DNA from: Streptococcus sp. 2342
Lineage (GTDB): Bacteria > Bacillota > Bacilli > Lactobacillales > Streptococcaceae
DNA: 64,000 nucleotides
Reading direction: 5' to 3'
Assembly: GCF_013276795.1 (NCBI RefSeq)
Contig: NZ_VMLR01000003.1
Coordinates: forward strand, 186,001 to 250,000
The translations under genes were made by a program, and so were the position numbers. Below, piece after piece: positions 50,662 through 60,763 of this stretch. The notes below the pieces were generated by a model. It searched no databases and was not told where the DNA came from. It was given only the letters and a program-made list of their open reading frames with translations. The stretch's first letter is position 1. Each line of letters starts with the position of its first letter.

Positions 50662-51006
50662 ATGGCAGAAATTACTTCAGCTAAAGCAATGGCTCGTACA
50701 GTACGTGTTTCACCTCGTAAATCACGTCTTGTTCTTGATAACATCCGTGGTAAAAGCGTAGCCGATGCAATCGCAATCTTGACATTCACTCCAAACAAAG
50801 CTGCTGAAATCATCTTGAAAGTTTTGAACTCAGCTGTAGCTAACGCTGAAAACAACTTTGGTTTGGATAAAGCTAACTTGGTAGTATCTGAAGCATTCGC
50901 AAACGAAGGACCAACTATGAAACGTTTCCGTCCACGTGCGAAAGGTTCAGCTTCACCAATCAACAAACGTACAGCTCACATCACTGTAGCTGTTGCAGAA
51001 AAATAA
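50662..51006 (+). CDS. rplV: 50S ribosomal protein L22
   Basis: 114 aa. Helical body ([20 protein letters not shown]) and the long tunnel hairpin ([20 protein letters not shown]). With L4 it forms the tunnel constriction. RBS AAGGAGAACATAA. Confidence 0.98.
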   Translation: MAEITSAKAMARTVRVSPRKSRLVLDNIRGKSVADAIAILTFTPNKAAEIILKVLNSAVANAENNFGLDKANLVVSEAFANEGPTMKRFRPRAKGSASPINKRTAHITVAVAEK

Positions 51007-51018
51007 GGAGGTAAAATC

Positions 51019-51672
51019 GTGGGTCAAAAAGTACATCCAATTGGTATGCGTGTCGGCATCATCCGTGATTGGGATGCCAAATGGTATGCTGAAAAAGAAT
51101 ACGCGGATTACCTTCATGAAGATCTTGCAATCCGTAAATTCGTTCAAAAAGAACTTGCTGACGCAGCAGTTTCAACTATCGAAATTGAACGCGCAGTAAA
51201 CAAAGTTAACGTTTCACTTCACACTGCTAAACCAGGTATGGTTATCGGTAAAGGTGGTGCTAACGTTGATGCACTCCGTGCAAAACTTAACAAATTGACT
51301 GGAAAACAAGTACACATCAACATCATCGAAATCAAACAACCTGATTTGGATGCTCACCTTGTAGGTGAAGGTATTGCTCGTCAATTGGAGCAACGTGTTG
51401 CTTTCCGTCGTGCACAAAAACAAGCAATCCAACGTGCAATGCGTGCTGGAGCTAAAGGAATCAAAACTCAAGTATCAGGTCGTTTGAACGGTGCAGACAT
51501 CGCCCGTGCTGAAGGATACTCTGAAGGAACTGTTCCACTTCACACACTTCGTGCAGATATCGATTACGCTTGGGAAGAAGCAGATACTACATACGGTAAA
51601 CTTGGTGTTAAAGTATGGATCTACCGTGGTGAAGTTCTTCCAGCTCGCAAAAACACTAAAGGAGGTAAATAA
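51019..51672 (+). CDS. rpsC: 30S ribosomal protein S3
   Basis: 217 aa, GTG start at 51019 behind AAGGAGGTAAAATC. KH domain with [18 protein letters not shown] and the C-terminal [16 protein letters not shown]. Part of the mRNA entry helicase site. Confidence 0.98.
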
Positions 51673-51675
51673 CCA

Positions 51676-52089
51676 ATGTTAGTACCTAAACGTGTTAAAC
51701 ACCGTCGTGAATTCCGTGGAAAAATGCGCGGTGAAGCAAAAGGTGGAAAAGAAGTAGCATTCGGTGAATACGGTCTTCAAGCTACAACTAGCCACTGGAT
51801 CACTAACCGCCAAATCGAAGCTGCTCGTATCGCCATGACTCGTTACATGAAACGTGGTGGTAAAGTTTGGATTAAAATCTTCCCACACAAATCATACACT
51901 GCTAAAGCTATCGGTGTGCGTATGGGATCTGGTAAAGGGGCACCTGAAGGTTGGGTAGCACCAGTTAAACGTGGTAAAGTGATGTTCGAAATCGCTGGTG
52001 TATCTGAAGAAATCGCTCGCGAAGCGCTTCGTCTTGCTAGCCACAAATTGCCAGTTAAATGTAAATTCGTAAAACGTGAAGCAGAATAA
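51676..52089 (+). CDS. rplP: 50S ribosomal protein L16
   Basis: 137 aa. [20 protein letters not shown], the [16 protein letters not shown] loop near the A-site tRNA, and a [12 protein letters not shown] end. RBS is within the end of rpsC (AAAGGAGGTAAATAACC), spacing 3 bases between genes. Confidence 0.98.
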   Translation: MLVPKRVKHRREFRGKMRGEAKGGKEVAFGEYGLQATTSHWITNRQIEAARIAMTRYMKRGGKVWIKIFPHKSYTAKAIGVRMGSGKGAPEGWVAPVKRGKVMFEIAGVSEEIAREALRLASHKLPVKCKFVKREAE

Positions 52090-52098
52090 GGAGAAGGC

Positions 52099-52305
52099 AT
52101 GAAACTTAATGAAGTAAAAGAATTTGTTAAAGAACTTCGTGGTCTTTCTCAAGAAGAACTCGCGAAGCGCGAAAACGAATTGAAAAAAGAATTGTTTGAA
52201 CTTCGTTTCCAAGCTGCTACTGGTCAATTGGAACAAACAGCTCGCTTGAAAGAAGTTAAAAAACAAATCGCTCGTATCAAAACAGTTCAATCTGAAGCGA
52301 AATAA
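52099..52305 (+). CDS. rpmC: 50S ribosomal protein L29
   Basis: 68 aa two-helix protein ([34 protein letters not shown]). Sits next to L23 at the tunnel exit. RBS AAGGAGAAGGC. Confidence 0.97.
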
Positions 52306-52329
52306 TAGACTAGGGAAGGAGAAATTTCA

Positions 52330-52590
52330 ATGGAACGCAATAATCGTAAAGTTCTTGTTGGACGTGTTGTATCTGACAAAATGGACAAGACAATCACAGT
52401 TGTAGTTGAAACAAAACGTAACCACCCAGTCTATGGTAAACGTATTAACTACTCTAAAAAATACAAAGCTCATGATGAAAACAATGTTGCCAAAGAAGGC
52501 GATATCGTACGTATCATGGAAACTCGTCCGCTTTCAGCTACAAAACGTTTCCGTCTTGTAGAAGTTGTTGAAGAAGCGGTCATCATCTAA
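52330..52590 (+). CDS. rpsQ: 30S ribosomal protein S17
   Basis: 86 aa OB-fold protein ([40 protein letters not shown]). Primary 16S binder. RBS GAAGGAGAAATTTCA. Confidence 0.97.
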
Positions 52591-52615
52591 TCAAACCTGA
52601 AAGGAGAAAACTGAA

Positions 52616-52984
52616 ATGATTCAAACAGAAACTCGTTTGAAAGTCGCAGACAACAGCGGTGCTCGCGAAATCTTGACTATCAAAGTTCTTGGTGGTTCAG
52701 GACGTAAATTTGCAAACATCGGTGATGTTATCGTGGCATCTGTAAAACAAGCTACTCCTGGTGGTGCGGTTAAAAAAGGTGACGTTGTTAAAGCAGTTAT
52801 CGTTCGTACTAAATCAGGTGCTCGTCGTGCTGATGGTTCATACATCAAATTTGACGAAAACGCAGCAGTTATCATCCGTGAAGACAAAACTCCTCGCGGA
52901 ACACGTATCTTTGGTCCAGTTGCACGTGAATTACGTGAAGGTGGCTTCATGAAGATCGTGTCACTTGCTCCAGAAGTACTTTAA
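52616..52984 (+). CDS. rplN: 50S ribosomal protein L14
   Basis: 122 aa. [17 protein letters not shown] and [20 protein letters not shown], both diagnostic. Forms an intersubunit bridge with h14. RBS AAAGGAGAAAACTGAA. Confidence 0.98.
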   Translation: MIQTETRLKVADNSGAREILTIKVLGGSGRKFANIGDVIVASVKQATPGGAVKKGDVVKAVIVRTKSGARRADGSYIKFDENAAVIIREDKTPRGTRIFGPVARELREGGFMKIVSLAPEVL

Positions 52985-53061
52985 TTTTTAGAAACAAACT
53001 AGTCCCCTAGCTTCAAGCTAGGGTGCCCTTATGGGCGTAAGAAAAATCAAGGAGAAACCTA
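52985..53061 (+). other. Hairpin-containing spacer rplN-rplX
   Basis: CCCTAGCTT-C-AAGCTAGGG followed by GCCCTTATGGGC. No gene. Confidence 0.6.
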
Positions 53062-53367
53062 ATGTTTGTAAAAAAAGGCGACAAAGTTCGCGTAATCGCT
53101 GGTAAAGATAAGGGAACAGAAGCTGTTGTCCTTACTGCCCTTCCAAAAGTAAACAAAGTTATCGTTGAAGGTGTTAACATCGTTAAGAAACACCAACGTC
53201 CAACTAACGAGCTTCCTCAAGGTGGGATCATCGAAAAAGAAGCAGCTATCCACGTATCAAACGTTCAAGTTTTGGACAAAAATGGTGTGGCTGGTCGTGT
53301 TGGTTACAAATTTGTAGACGGTAAAAAAGTTCGCTACAACAAAAAATCAGGCGAAGTACTTGATTAA
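53062..53367 (+). CDS. rplX: 50S ribosomal protein L24
   Basis: 101 aa with the KOW motif ([19 protein letters not shown]). Initiator of 50S assembly. RBS AAGGAGAAACCTA after a short hairpin spacer. Confidence 0.97.
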
Positions 53368-53390
53368 TCACGAAGGAAAGGAGAAGTATA

Positions 53391-53933
53391 ATGGCAAATC
53401 GTTTAAAAGAAAAATATCTTAATGAAGTAGTTCCTGCTTTGACAGAACAATTCAACTACTCATCAGTGATGGCTGTGCCTAAAGTAGATAAGATCGTTTT
53501 GAACATGGGTGTTGGTGAAGCTGTATCAAACGCTAAAAGCCTTGAAAAAGCTGCTGAAGAATTGGCACTTATCTCAGGTCAAAAACCACTTATCACTAAA
53601 GCTAAAAAATCAATCGCCGGCTTCCGTCTTCGTGAAGGTGTTGCGATCGGTGCAAAAGTTACCCTTCGTGGTGAACGTATGTACGAATTCTTGGATAAAT
53701 TGGTTTCAGTTTCACTTCCACGTGTACGTGACTTCCATGGTGTTCCAACAAAATCATTTGATGGACGCGGAAACTACACACTTGGTGTGAAAGAACAATT
53801 GATCTTCCCAGAAATCAACTTTGATGACGTTGACAAAACTCGTGGTCTTGACATCGTTATCGTAACAACTGCTAACACTGACGAAGAGTCACGTGCATTG
53901 CTTACAGGCCTTGGAATGCCTTTTGCAAAATAA
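53391..53933 (+). CDS. rplE: 50S ribosomal protein L5
   Basis: 180 aa. [40 protein letters not shown] and [20 protein letters not shown]. Binds 5S rRNA in the central protuberance. RBS AAAGGAGAAGTATA. Confidence 0.98.
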   Translation: MANRLKEKYLNEVVPALTEQFNYSSVMAVPKVDKIVLNMGVGEAVSNAKSLEKAAEELALISGQKPLITKAKKSIAGFRLREGVAIGAKVTLRGERMYEFLDKLVSVSLPRVRDFHGVPTKSFDGRGNYTLGVKEQLIFPEINFDDVDKTRGLDIVIVTTANTDEESRALLTGLGMPFAK

Positions 53934-53950
53934 TATAGGAGGTAAATCTA

Positions 53951-54136
53951 ATGGCTAAAAAATCAATGATTGCTAAGAACAAACGTCCAGCGAAGTTCTC
54001 TACTCAAGCTTATACTCGTTGTGAAAAATGTGGTCGCCCACATTCAGTTTACCGCAAATTTAAACTTTGCCGTGTTTGCTTCCGTGAATTAGCTTACAAA
54101 GGACAAATTCCTGGTGTAACAAAAGCATCTTGGTAA
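53951..54136 (+). CDS. rpsN: 30S ribosomal protein S14, zinc-type
   Basis: 61 aa, short form with two CxxC pairs (CEKC...CRVC), so it is the Zn-binding type Z. A longer Zn-free paralog elsewhere would be expected in zinc-limited conditions. RBS TAGGAGGTAAATCTA. Confidence 0.97.
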
Positions 54137-54150
54137 TATCATGATACAAA

Positions 54151-54238
54151 GAGCGTGACAACCACAGCAAAAATAGGAAATTTGGTGAAGGAGCGATGCT
54201 CCAAAACAAATTTATCTTTTTTGCACAGGTTGTAGCTC
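54151..54238 (+). repeat. 88-nt hairpin element, copy B
   Basis: Nested stems GAGC/GCTC, ACAACC/GGTTGT, GCAAAAA/TTTTTGC, AAATTTG/CAAATTT, GGAGC-GAT-GCTCC with internal loop TAGG opposite ATCT. Spacer rpsN-rpsH. Confidence 0.75.
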
Positions 54239-54349
54239 GTGTTCAAATAAGAGTTATCTCATTTGAATGTGTCAATACTATCTGAGCCCAGCTCAATCAT
54301 TAACTAGCAAGTGCAACTTGCAAACTACTAGTAAGAGGAGAAAAACAAA

Positions 54350-54748
54350 ATGGTTATGACTGACCCAATCGCAGACTTCCTAACTCGTATTCGTAACGCT
54401 AACCAAGCAAAACACGAAGTACTTGAAGTACCTGCATCAAATATCAAAAAAGGGATTGCTGAAATCCTTAAACGCGAAGGTTTTGTAAAAAACGTTGAAA
54501 TCATCGAAGATGACAAACAAGGCATCATCCGTGTATTCCTTAAATACGGACCAAACGGTGAAAAAGTTATCACTAACTTGAAACGTGTTTCTAAACCAGG
54601 ACTTCGTGTCTACAAAAAACGTGAAGACCTTCCAAAAGTTCTTAACGGACTTGGAATTGCTATCCTTTCAACTTCTGAAGGTTTGCTTACTGATAAAGAA
54701 GCACGCCAAAAGAATGTTGGTGGCGAGGTTATCGCTTACGTTTGGTAA
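54350..54748 (+). CDS. rpsH: 30S ribosomal protein S8
   Basis: 132 aa. [20 protein letters not shown] and the C-terminal [20 protein letters not shown] with GEVIAYVW. In E. coli S8 represses the spc operon; here the gene is bracketed by two related hairpins (54151-54238, 54761-54850). RBS GAGGAGAAAAACAAA. Confidence 0.98.
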   Translation: MVMTDPIADFLTRIRNANQAKHEVLEVPASNIKKGIAEILKREGFVKNVEIIEDDKQGIIRVFLKYGPNGEKVITNLKRVSKPGLRVYKKREDLPKVLNGLGIAILSTSEGLLTDKEARQKNVGGEVIAYVW

Positions 54749-54760
54749 TTGATGATGTGA

Positions 54761-54850
54761 GAGCGTTAAAAGAATGCAGTGAAAATAGGAAGTTTGTAGC
54801 AGGAGCGATGCTCCAAGACAAACTTATCTTTTTCACCAAATTCTTAGCTC
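54761..54850 (+). repeat. 90-nt hairpin element, copy C
   Basis: GAGC/GCTC, AAGAAT/ATTCTT, GTGAAAA/TTTTCAC, AAGTTTGT/ACAAACTT, GGAGC-GAT-GCTCC, again with TAGG opposite ATCT. Spacer rpsH-rplF. Confidence 0.75.
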
Positions 54851-54973
54851 GAACTCAAATCAAGATACAAAGCTTGTTAGAGCGTGTTCAGTTCAGCTCT
54901 TGAACTAAATAAGTATCTGAACCCCGTGAAAACTGGCCGTTATGGCCTGACAATTTAACAGGAGAAAATAAAC

Positions 54974-55510
54974 ATGTCACGTATTGGTAATAAAGTTATC
55001 GTGTTGCCTGCTGGTGTTGAAATCACTAACAATGACAACGTTGTAACTGTAAAAGGACCTAAAGGAGAACTTACTCGTGAGTTCTCAAAAGATATTGAAA
55101 TCCGTGTGGAAGGTACTGAAGTAACTCTTCACCGTCCAAACGATTCAAAAGAAATGAAAACTATCCACGGAACTACTCGTGCCCTTTTGAACAACATGGT
55201 TGTTGGTGTATCAGAAGGATTCAAGAAAGAACTTGAAATGCGCGGGGTTGGTTACCGTGCACAACTTCAAGGATCTAAACTTGTTTTGGCTGTTGGTAAA
55301 TCTCATCCAGACGAAGTTGAAGCTCCAGAAGGAATTACTTTTGAACTTCCAAACCCAACAACAATCGTTGTTAGCGGAATTTCAAAAGAAGTAGTTGGTC
55401 AAACAGCTGCTTATGTACGTAGCCTTCGTTCACCAGAACCATATAAAGGTAAAGGTATCCGTTACGTTGGTGAATTCGTTCGCCGTAAAGAAGGTAAAAC
55501 AGGTAAATAA
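54974..55510 (+). CDS. rplF: 50S ribosomal protein L6
   Basis: 178 aa. [20 protein letters not shown] and the C-terminal signature [20 protein letters not shown]. Located near the factor-binding site. RBS ACAGGAGAAAATAAAC after a 225-base spacer. Confidence 0.98.
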   Translation: MSRIGNKVIVLPAGVEITNNDNVVTVKGPKGELTREFSKDIEIRVEGTEVTLHRPNDSKEMKTIHGTTRALLNNMVVGVSEGFKKELEMRGVGYRAQLQGSKLVLAVGKSHPDEVEAPEGITFELPNPTTIVVSGISKEVVGQTAAYVRSLRSPEPYKGKGIRYVGEFVRRKEGKTGK

Positions 55511-55593
55511 TGTTGAGTGGTTGATTCTCAACCACCAACCTATTTTCCAACTTTGTGCATAGCACACGATTTAAAACTAAAGAGGTGAAAACT

Positions 55594-55950
55594 GTGATTT
55601 CAAAACCAGATAAAAACAAACTCCGCCAAAAACGCCACCGTCGCGTTCGCGGAAAACTCTCTGGAACTGCTGATCGCCCACGTTTGAACGTATTCCGTTC
55701 TAATACAGGCATCTACGCTCAAGTGATTGATGACGTAGCGGGTGTAACGCTCGCAAGTGCTTCAACTCTTGACAAAGAAGTTTCAAAAGGAACTAAAACT
55801 GAACAAGCCGTTGCTGTCGGTAAACTCGTTGCAGAACGTGCAAACGCTAAAGGTATTTCAGAAGTGGTGTTCGACCGCGGTGGATATCTATATCACGGAC
55901 GTGTGAAAGCTTTGGCTGATGCAGCTCGTGAAAACGGATTGAAATTCTAA
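55594..55950 (+). CDS. rplR: 50S ribosomal protein L18
   Basis: 118 aa from GTG at 55594 (AAAGAGGTGAAAACT just before), the usual L18 start [20 protein letters not shown]; the longer frame is not conserved in kind. C-terminal block [20 protein letters not shown]. Binds 5S rRNA with L5. Confidence 0.97.
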
Positions 55951-55967
55951 TAGGAGGACACTAGAAA

Positions 55968-56462
55968 ATGGCATTTAAAGACAATGCAGTTGAATTAGAA
56001 GAACGCGTAGTTGCTGTCAACCGTGTTACAAAAGTTGTTAAAGGTGGACGTCGTCTTCGTTTCGCAGCTCTTGTTGTTGTTGGTGACCACAACGGTCGCG
56101 TAGGATTTGGTACTGGTAAAGCTCAAGAAGTTCCAGAAGCAATCCGTAAAGCAGTAGATGATGCTAAGAAAAACTTGATCGAAGTTCCTATGGTTGGAAC
56201 AACAATTCCACACGAAGTTCTTTCAGAATTCGGTGGAGCTAAAGTATTGTTGAAACCTGCTGTAGAAGGTTCTGGAGTTGCCGCTGGTGGTGCAGTTCGT
56301 GCCGTTGTGGAATTGGCAGGTGTGGCAGATATTACATCTAAATCACTTGGTTCTAACACTCCAATCAACATTGTTCGTGCAACTGTTGAAGGTTTGAAAC
56401 AATTGAAACGCGCTGAAGAAGTTGCTGCCCTTCGTGGTATTTCAGTTTCTGATTTGGCATAA
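55968..56462 (+). CDS. rpsE: 30S ribosomal protein S5
   Basis: 164 aa. [20 protein letters not shown] and [19 protein letters not shown]-like helix region; here [20 protein letters not shown]. Affects decoding accuracy. RBS TAGGAGGACACTAGAAA. Confidence 0.98.
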   Translation: MAFKDNAVELEERVVAVNRVTKVVKGGRRLRFAALVVVGDHNGRVGFGTGKAQEVPEAIRKAVDDAKKNLIEVPMVGTTIPHEVLSEFGGAKVLLKPAVEGSGVAAGGAVRAVVELAGVADITSKSLGSNTPINIVRATVEGLKQLKRAEEVAALRGISVSDLA

Positions 56463-56475
56463 GAAAGGGGATAAA

Positions 56476-56658
56476 ATGGCTCAAATTAAAATTACTTTGA
56501 CTAAGTCTCCAATCGGACGCATTCCATCACAACGTAAAACTGTTGTAGCACTTGGACTTGGCAAATTGAACAGCTCTGTTATTAAAGAAGATAACGCTGC
56601 TATCCGTGGTATGATCACTGCAGTATCTCACTTGGTAACAGTTGAAGAAGTAAACTAA
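56476..56658 (+). CDS. rpmD: 50S ribosomal protein L30
   Basis: 60 aa from the ATG at 56476 (AGAAAGGGGATAAA); the longer frame reaches into rps[30 protein letters not shown]. Normal length for the family. Confidence 0.96.
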   Translation: MAQIKITLTKSPIGRIPSQRKTVVALGLGKLNSSVIKEDNAAIRGMITAVSHLVTVEEVN

Positions 56659-56802
56659 TGAATTTTTAGGGGATGTGCACTATACCATCCCCTAAAACTA
56701 GATATAGTCATCTATGATGACGTCGTATAGGCGAGTTGATGGGGGAGACAATCTTTTCTCCCTTATCGGCGCTAGCATTTTACAAAAGAGGAGAAAATAA
56801 AA
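56659..56802 (+). other. Hairpin-rich spacer rpmD-rplO
   Basis: TTTTAGGGGATG / CATCCCCTAAAA (56664-56698), GTCATC/GATGAC, and GGGGGAGA / TTCTCCC. The first could act as a partial terminator or processing site. No gene. Confidence 0.6.
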
Positions 56803-57243
56803 ATGAAACTTCATGAATTGAAACCTGCAGAAGGTTCTCGTAAAGTACGTAACCGCGTTGGTCGTGGTACTTCATCAGGTAACGGTAAAACATCTGGTCG
56901 TGGTCAAAAAGGTCAAAAAGCTCGTAGCGGTGGCGGAGTTCGCCTTGGTTTTGAAGGTGGACAAACTCCATTGTTCCGTCGTCTTCCAAAACGTGGATTC
57001 ACTAGCATCAACGCTAAAGAATACGCAATTGTGAACCTTGACCAATTGAACGTCTTTGAAGATGGTGCTGAAGTAACTCCAGTTGTTCTTATCGAAGCAG
57101 GAATTGTTAAAGCTGAAAAATCAGGTATTAAAATTCTTGGTAACGGTGAGTTGACTAAGAAATTGACTGTGAAAGCAGCTAAATTCTCTAAATCAGCTGA
57201 AGAAGCTATCACTGCTAAAGGTGGTTCAGTAGAAGTCATCTAA
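56803..57243 (+). CDS. rplO: 50S ribosomal protein L15
   Basis: 146 aa. Glycine/basic N-terminal extension ([20 protein letters not shown]) and the globular C-terminus. Late-assembly protein. RBS AGAGGAGAAAATAAAA; followed by secY after 12 bases. Confidence 0.98.
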   Translation: MKLHELKPAEGSRKVRNRVGRGTSSGNGKTSGRGQKGQKARSGGGVRLGFEGGQTPLFRRLPKRGFTSINAKEYAIVNLDQLNVFEDGAEVTPVVLIEAGIVKAEKSGIKILGNGELTKKLTVKAAKFSKSAEEAITAKGGSVEVI

Positions 57244-57255
57244 GAGAGGTGACCT

Positions 57256-58566
57256 ATGTTTTTTAAATTATTAAGAGAAGCTCTTAAAGTCAAGCAGGTT
57301 CGATCAAAAATTTTATTTACAATTTTTATCGTTTTGGTCTTTCGTATCGGGACTAGCATTACAGTTCCTGGTGTGAATGCCAATAGCTTGAATGCTTTAA
57401 GTGGATTATCCTTCTTAAACATGTTGAGCTTGGTGTCGGGGAATGCCCTAAAAAACTTTTCGATTTTTGCCCTAGGAGTTAGTCCCTATATCACCGCTTC
57501 TATCGTTGTCCAACTCTTGCAAATGGATATTTTACCCAAGTTTGTAGAGTGGGGGAAACAAGGGGAAGTAGGCCGAAGAAAATTGAATCAAGCTACTCGT
57601 TATATTGCTCTAGTTCTCGCTTTTGTGCAATCTATCGGGATTACAGCTGGTTTTAATACCTTGGCTGGAGCTCAATTGATTAAAACTGCTTTAACTCCAC
57701 AAGTTTTTCTGACGATTGGTATCATCTTAACAGCTGGTAGTATGATTGTCACTTGGTTGGGAGAGCAAATTACAGATAAGGGGTACGGAAATGGTGTTTC
57801 TATGATTATCTTTGCCGGGATTGTTGCCTCAATTCCAGAGATGATTCAGGGCATCTATGTGGACTACTTTGTGAATGTCCCAAGTAGCCGTATCAACTCA
57901 TCTATCATTTTCGTAATCATTTTGATTATTACTGTATTGTTGATCATTTACTTTACAACCTATGTTCAACAAGCAGAATACAAAATTCCAATCCAATATA
58001 CTAAGGTTGCACAAGGTGCTCCATCTAGCTCTTACCTTCCTTTGAAAGTAAACCCTGCTGGAGTTATCCCTGTTATCTTTGCAAGTTCGATTACTGCAGC
58101 GCCTGCGGCTATTCTTCAGTTTTTGAGCGCTACAGGTCATGATTGGGCTTGGGTAAGAACAGCACAAGAAATGCTGGCAACAACTTCACCAACTGGTATT
58201 GCTATGTATGCTTTATTGATTATTCTCTTTACATTCTTCTATACGTTTGTACAGATTAATCCTGAAAAAGCGGCAGAAAACCTACAAAAGAGCGGAGCCT
58301 ATATCCATGGAGTTCGTCCTGGTAAAGGTACAGAGGAATATATGTCTAAACTTCTTCGTCGTCTTGCAACTGTTGGTTCTCTCTTCCTTGGTGTGATTTC
58401 TATTTTACCGATCGTGGCAAAAGATGTTTTCGGACTTTCAGAAGCAGTTGCTTTTGGGGGGACTAGTCTTTTGATCATTATCTCTACGGGTATTGAAGGA
58501 ATCAAACAATTGGAAGGTTACCTATTGAAACGTAAGTATGTTGGTTTCATGGATAGAACAGAATAA
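57256..58566 (+). CDS. secY: Preprotein translocase subunit SecY
   Basis: 436 aa with ten membrane helices. FRIGTSITVPGVN near the first, plug and gate regions, GVSPYITASIVVQLLQMD, GIRPGKGT-like loop (GVRPGKGTEEYMSKLLRRLA). It is the channel of the Sec pathway, with SecE and SecG encoded elsewhere. RBS AAGAGAGGTGACCT. A BOX element follows instead of a direct link to adk. Confidence 0.97.
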   Translation: MFFKLLREALKVKQVRSKILFTIFIVLVFRIGTSITVPGVNANSLNALSGLSFLNMLSLVSGNALKNFSIFALGVSPYITASIVVQLLQMDILPKFVEWGKQGEVGRRKLNQATRYIALVLAFVQSIGITAGFNTLAGAQLIKTALTPQVFLTIGIILTAGSMIVTWLGEQITDKGYGNGVSMIIFAGIVASIPEMIQGIYVDYFVNVPSSRINSSIIFVIILIITVLLIIYFTTYVQQAEYKIPIQYTKVAQGAPSSSYLPLKVNPAGVIPVIFASSITAAPAAILQFLSATGHDWAWVRTAQEMLATTSPTGIAMYALLIILFTFFYTFVQINPEKAAENLQKSGAYIHGVRPGKGTEEYMSKLLRRLATVGSLFLGVISILPIVAKDVFGLSEAVAFGGTSLLIIISTGIEGIKQLEGYLLKRKYVGFMDRTE

Positions 58567-58578
58567 AAGTATTTACTG

Positions 58579-58683
58579 ATACTCTTCGAAAATCAAATTC
58601 AAACCACGTCAGCTTCACCTTGCCGTACTCAAGTACAGTCTGCGGCTAGCTTCCTAGTTTGCTCTTTGATTTTCATTGAGTAT
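58579..58683 (+). repeat. BOX element, boxA-boxC form, between secY and adk
   Basis: ATACTCTTCGAAAATC to TTTGATTTTCATTGAGTAT. Flanking bases ATTTACTGAT and ATCAGTAAAT are perfect inverted repeats, lengthening the terminal stem. Confidence 0.93.
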
Positions 58684-58822
58684 GAATCAGTAAATGCTGA
58701 GGGAGTGGAGGTTTAAACTCTAACATTTGTGAGAGTTTGGTCTCCCCTCTTCTATTTTGTTTTTAAATAGGGGTGAAAAGAATTTTTGCTTCTATTTAAA
58801 AATAAAATAAGGAGATCAGATC

Positions 58823-59461
58823 ATGAATCTTTTGATTATGGGCTTACCTGGTGCAGGTAAGGGAACTCAAGCAGCAAAAATCGTAGAACAATTCCATGTT
58901 GCACATATCTCAACAGGTGATATGTTCCGCGCTGCAATGGCAAATCAAACTGAAATGGGTGTTCTTGCTAAGTCATACATTGACAAGGGTGAATTAGTTC
59001 CTGACGAAGTTACAAATGGAATCGTAAAAGAACGTCTTTCACAAGATGATATTAAAGAAACAGGATTCTTGTTGGATGGTTACCCACGTACAATCGAACA
59101 AGCTCATGCCTTGGACAAAACATTGGCTGAACTTGGCATCGAACTAGAAGGTGTTATCAACATCGAAGTGAATCCAGACAGCCTCTTGGAACGTTTGAGT
59201 GGTCGTATCATCCACCGCGTAACTGGAGAAACTTTCCATAAGGTCTTTAACCCACCAGTTGACTATAAAGAAGAAGATTACTACCAACGTGAAGATGATA
59301 AGCCTGAGACAGTCAAACGTCGTTTGGATGTGAATATTGCTCAAGGAGAACCAATCATTGCTCACTACCGTGCCAAAGGTTTGGTTCATGACATCGAAGG
59401 TAATCAAGATATCAATGATGTCTTCTCAGATATCGAAAAAGTATTGACAAATTTGAAATAA
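58823..59461 (+). CDS. adk: Adenylate kinase
   Basis: 212 aa. P-loop [36 protein letters not shown]. The LID ([20 protein letters not shown]) has no CxxC zinc pair, unlike many Gram-positive enzymes. It interconverts AMP+ATP and 2 ADP. RBS AAGGAGATCAGATC. Confidence 0.97.
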
Positions 59462-59475
59462 AGCGTTTTTCACAC

Positions 59476-59504
59476 TTGCAAAAATCCGCTACAAATGTTA
59501 TACT
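59476..59504 (+). promoter_or_regulatory. Promoter of the infA-rplQ operon
   Basis: TTGCAA (59476-59481), 17 bases, TATACT (59499-59504) with TGT before it. Confidence 0.75.
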
Positions 59505-59577
59505 GAGATAGTCTGACTTATAATTGTTGTCTCTGTGTCTAGAGGCATCGAATCGAAATTTATGGAGGTGCTTTTGC

Positions 59578-59796
59578 GTGGCAAAAGACGATGTGATTGA
59601 AGTTGAAGGCAAAGTAGTTGATACAATGCCGAATGCAATGTTTACGGTTGAACTTGAAAATGGACATCAGATTTTAGCAACAGTTTCTGGTAAAATTCGT
59701 AAAAACTATATTCGTATTTTAGCGGGAGATCGTGTTACTGTCGAAATGAGTCCATATGACTTGACACGTGGACGTATCACTTACCGCTTTAAATAA
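59578..59796 (+). CDS. infA: Translation initiation factor IF-1
   Basis: 72 aa, GTG start at 59578 behind ATGGAGGTGCTTTTGC. S1/OB-fold [40 protein letters not shown]. It binds the A site during initiation. First gene behind a strong internal promoter. Confidence 0.97.
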   Translation: MAKDDVIEVEGKVVDTMPNAMFTVELENGHQILATVSGKIRKNYIRILAGDRVTVEMSPYDLTRGRITYRFK

Positions 59797-59820
59797 TCGA
59801 AAAACTTGGAGGGATAAGAA

Positions 59821-59937
59821 ATGAAAGTAAGACCATCGGTCAAACCAATTTGCGAATACTGTAAAGTTATTCGTCGTAATGGTCGTGTTATGGTAATTTG
59901 CCCAGCAAATCCAAAACACAAACAACGTCAAGGATAA
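59821..59937 (+). CDS. rpmJ: 50S ribosomal protein L36
   Basis: 38 aa zinc-type: [19 protein letters not shown], then [12 protein letters not shown], giving three Cys and one His as ligands. RBS TTGGAGGGATAAGA. Confidence 0.97.
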
Positions 59938-59954
59938 GATAGAAAGGAGAAAAC

Positions 59955-60320
59955 ATGGCTCGTATTGCTGGAGTTGACATTCCAAATGACAAACGCGTAG
60001 TAATCTCATTGACTTATGTTTATGGTATCGGACTTGCAACATCTAAGAAAATTTTGGCTGCTGCTGGAATCTCAGAAGATGTTCGTGTACGTGATCTTAC
60101 ATCAGATCAAGAAGATGCTATCCGTCGTGAAGTGGATGCAATCAAAGTTGAAGGTGACCTTCGTCGTGAAGTAAACTTGAACATCAAACGTTTGATGGAA
60201 ATCGGTTCATACCGTGGTATCCGTCACCGTCGTGGACTTCCTGTCCGTGGACAAAACACTAAAAACAACGCTCGTACTCGTAAAGGTAAAGCTGTTGCGA
60301 TTGCTGGTAAGAAAAAATAA
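59955..60320 (+). CDS. rpsM: 30S ribosomal protein S13
   Basis: 121 aa. [40 protein letters not shown], and a basic tail. Contacts P-site tRNA and 50S bridges. RBS AAAGGAGAAAAC. Confidence 0.98.
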
Positions 60321-60337
60321 TATAGGAGGTAAAAGTC

Positions 60338-60721
60338 TTGGCTAAACCAACACGTAAACGTCGTGTGAAAAAGAATATCGAATCTGGTATTGCTCATATT
60401 CACGCTACATTTAATAACACTATTGTTATGATTACTGATGTGCATGGTAATGCAATTGCTTGGTCATCAGCTGGTGCTCTTGGTTTCAAAGGTTCTCGTA
60501 AATCTACACCATTCGCTGCTCAAATGGCTTCTGAAGCTGCTGCTAAATCTGCACAAGAACACGGTCTTAAATCAGTTGAAGTTACTGTAAAAGGTCCAGG
60601 TTCTGGTCGTGAGTCAGCTATTCGTGCGCTTGCTGCCGCTGGTCTTGAAGTAACAGCAATTCGTGATGTGACTCCAGTGCCACACAATGGTGCTCGTCCT
60701 CCAAAACGTCGCCGTGTATAA
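60338..60721 (+). CDS. rpsK: 30S ribosomal protein S11
   Basis: 127 aa, TTG start at 60338 behind [67 protein letters not shown]. Platform protein near the mRNA exit. Confidence 0.97.
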
Positions 60722-60763
60722 TCATCGCATTACACTGCTTTTCGTTTAAGAGGGAGTAACTAA

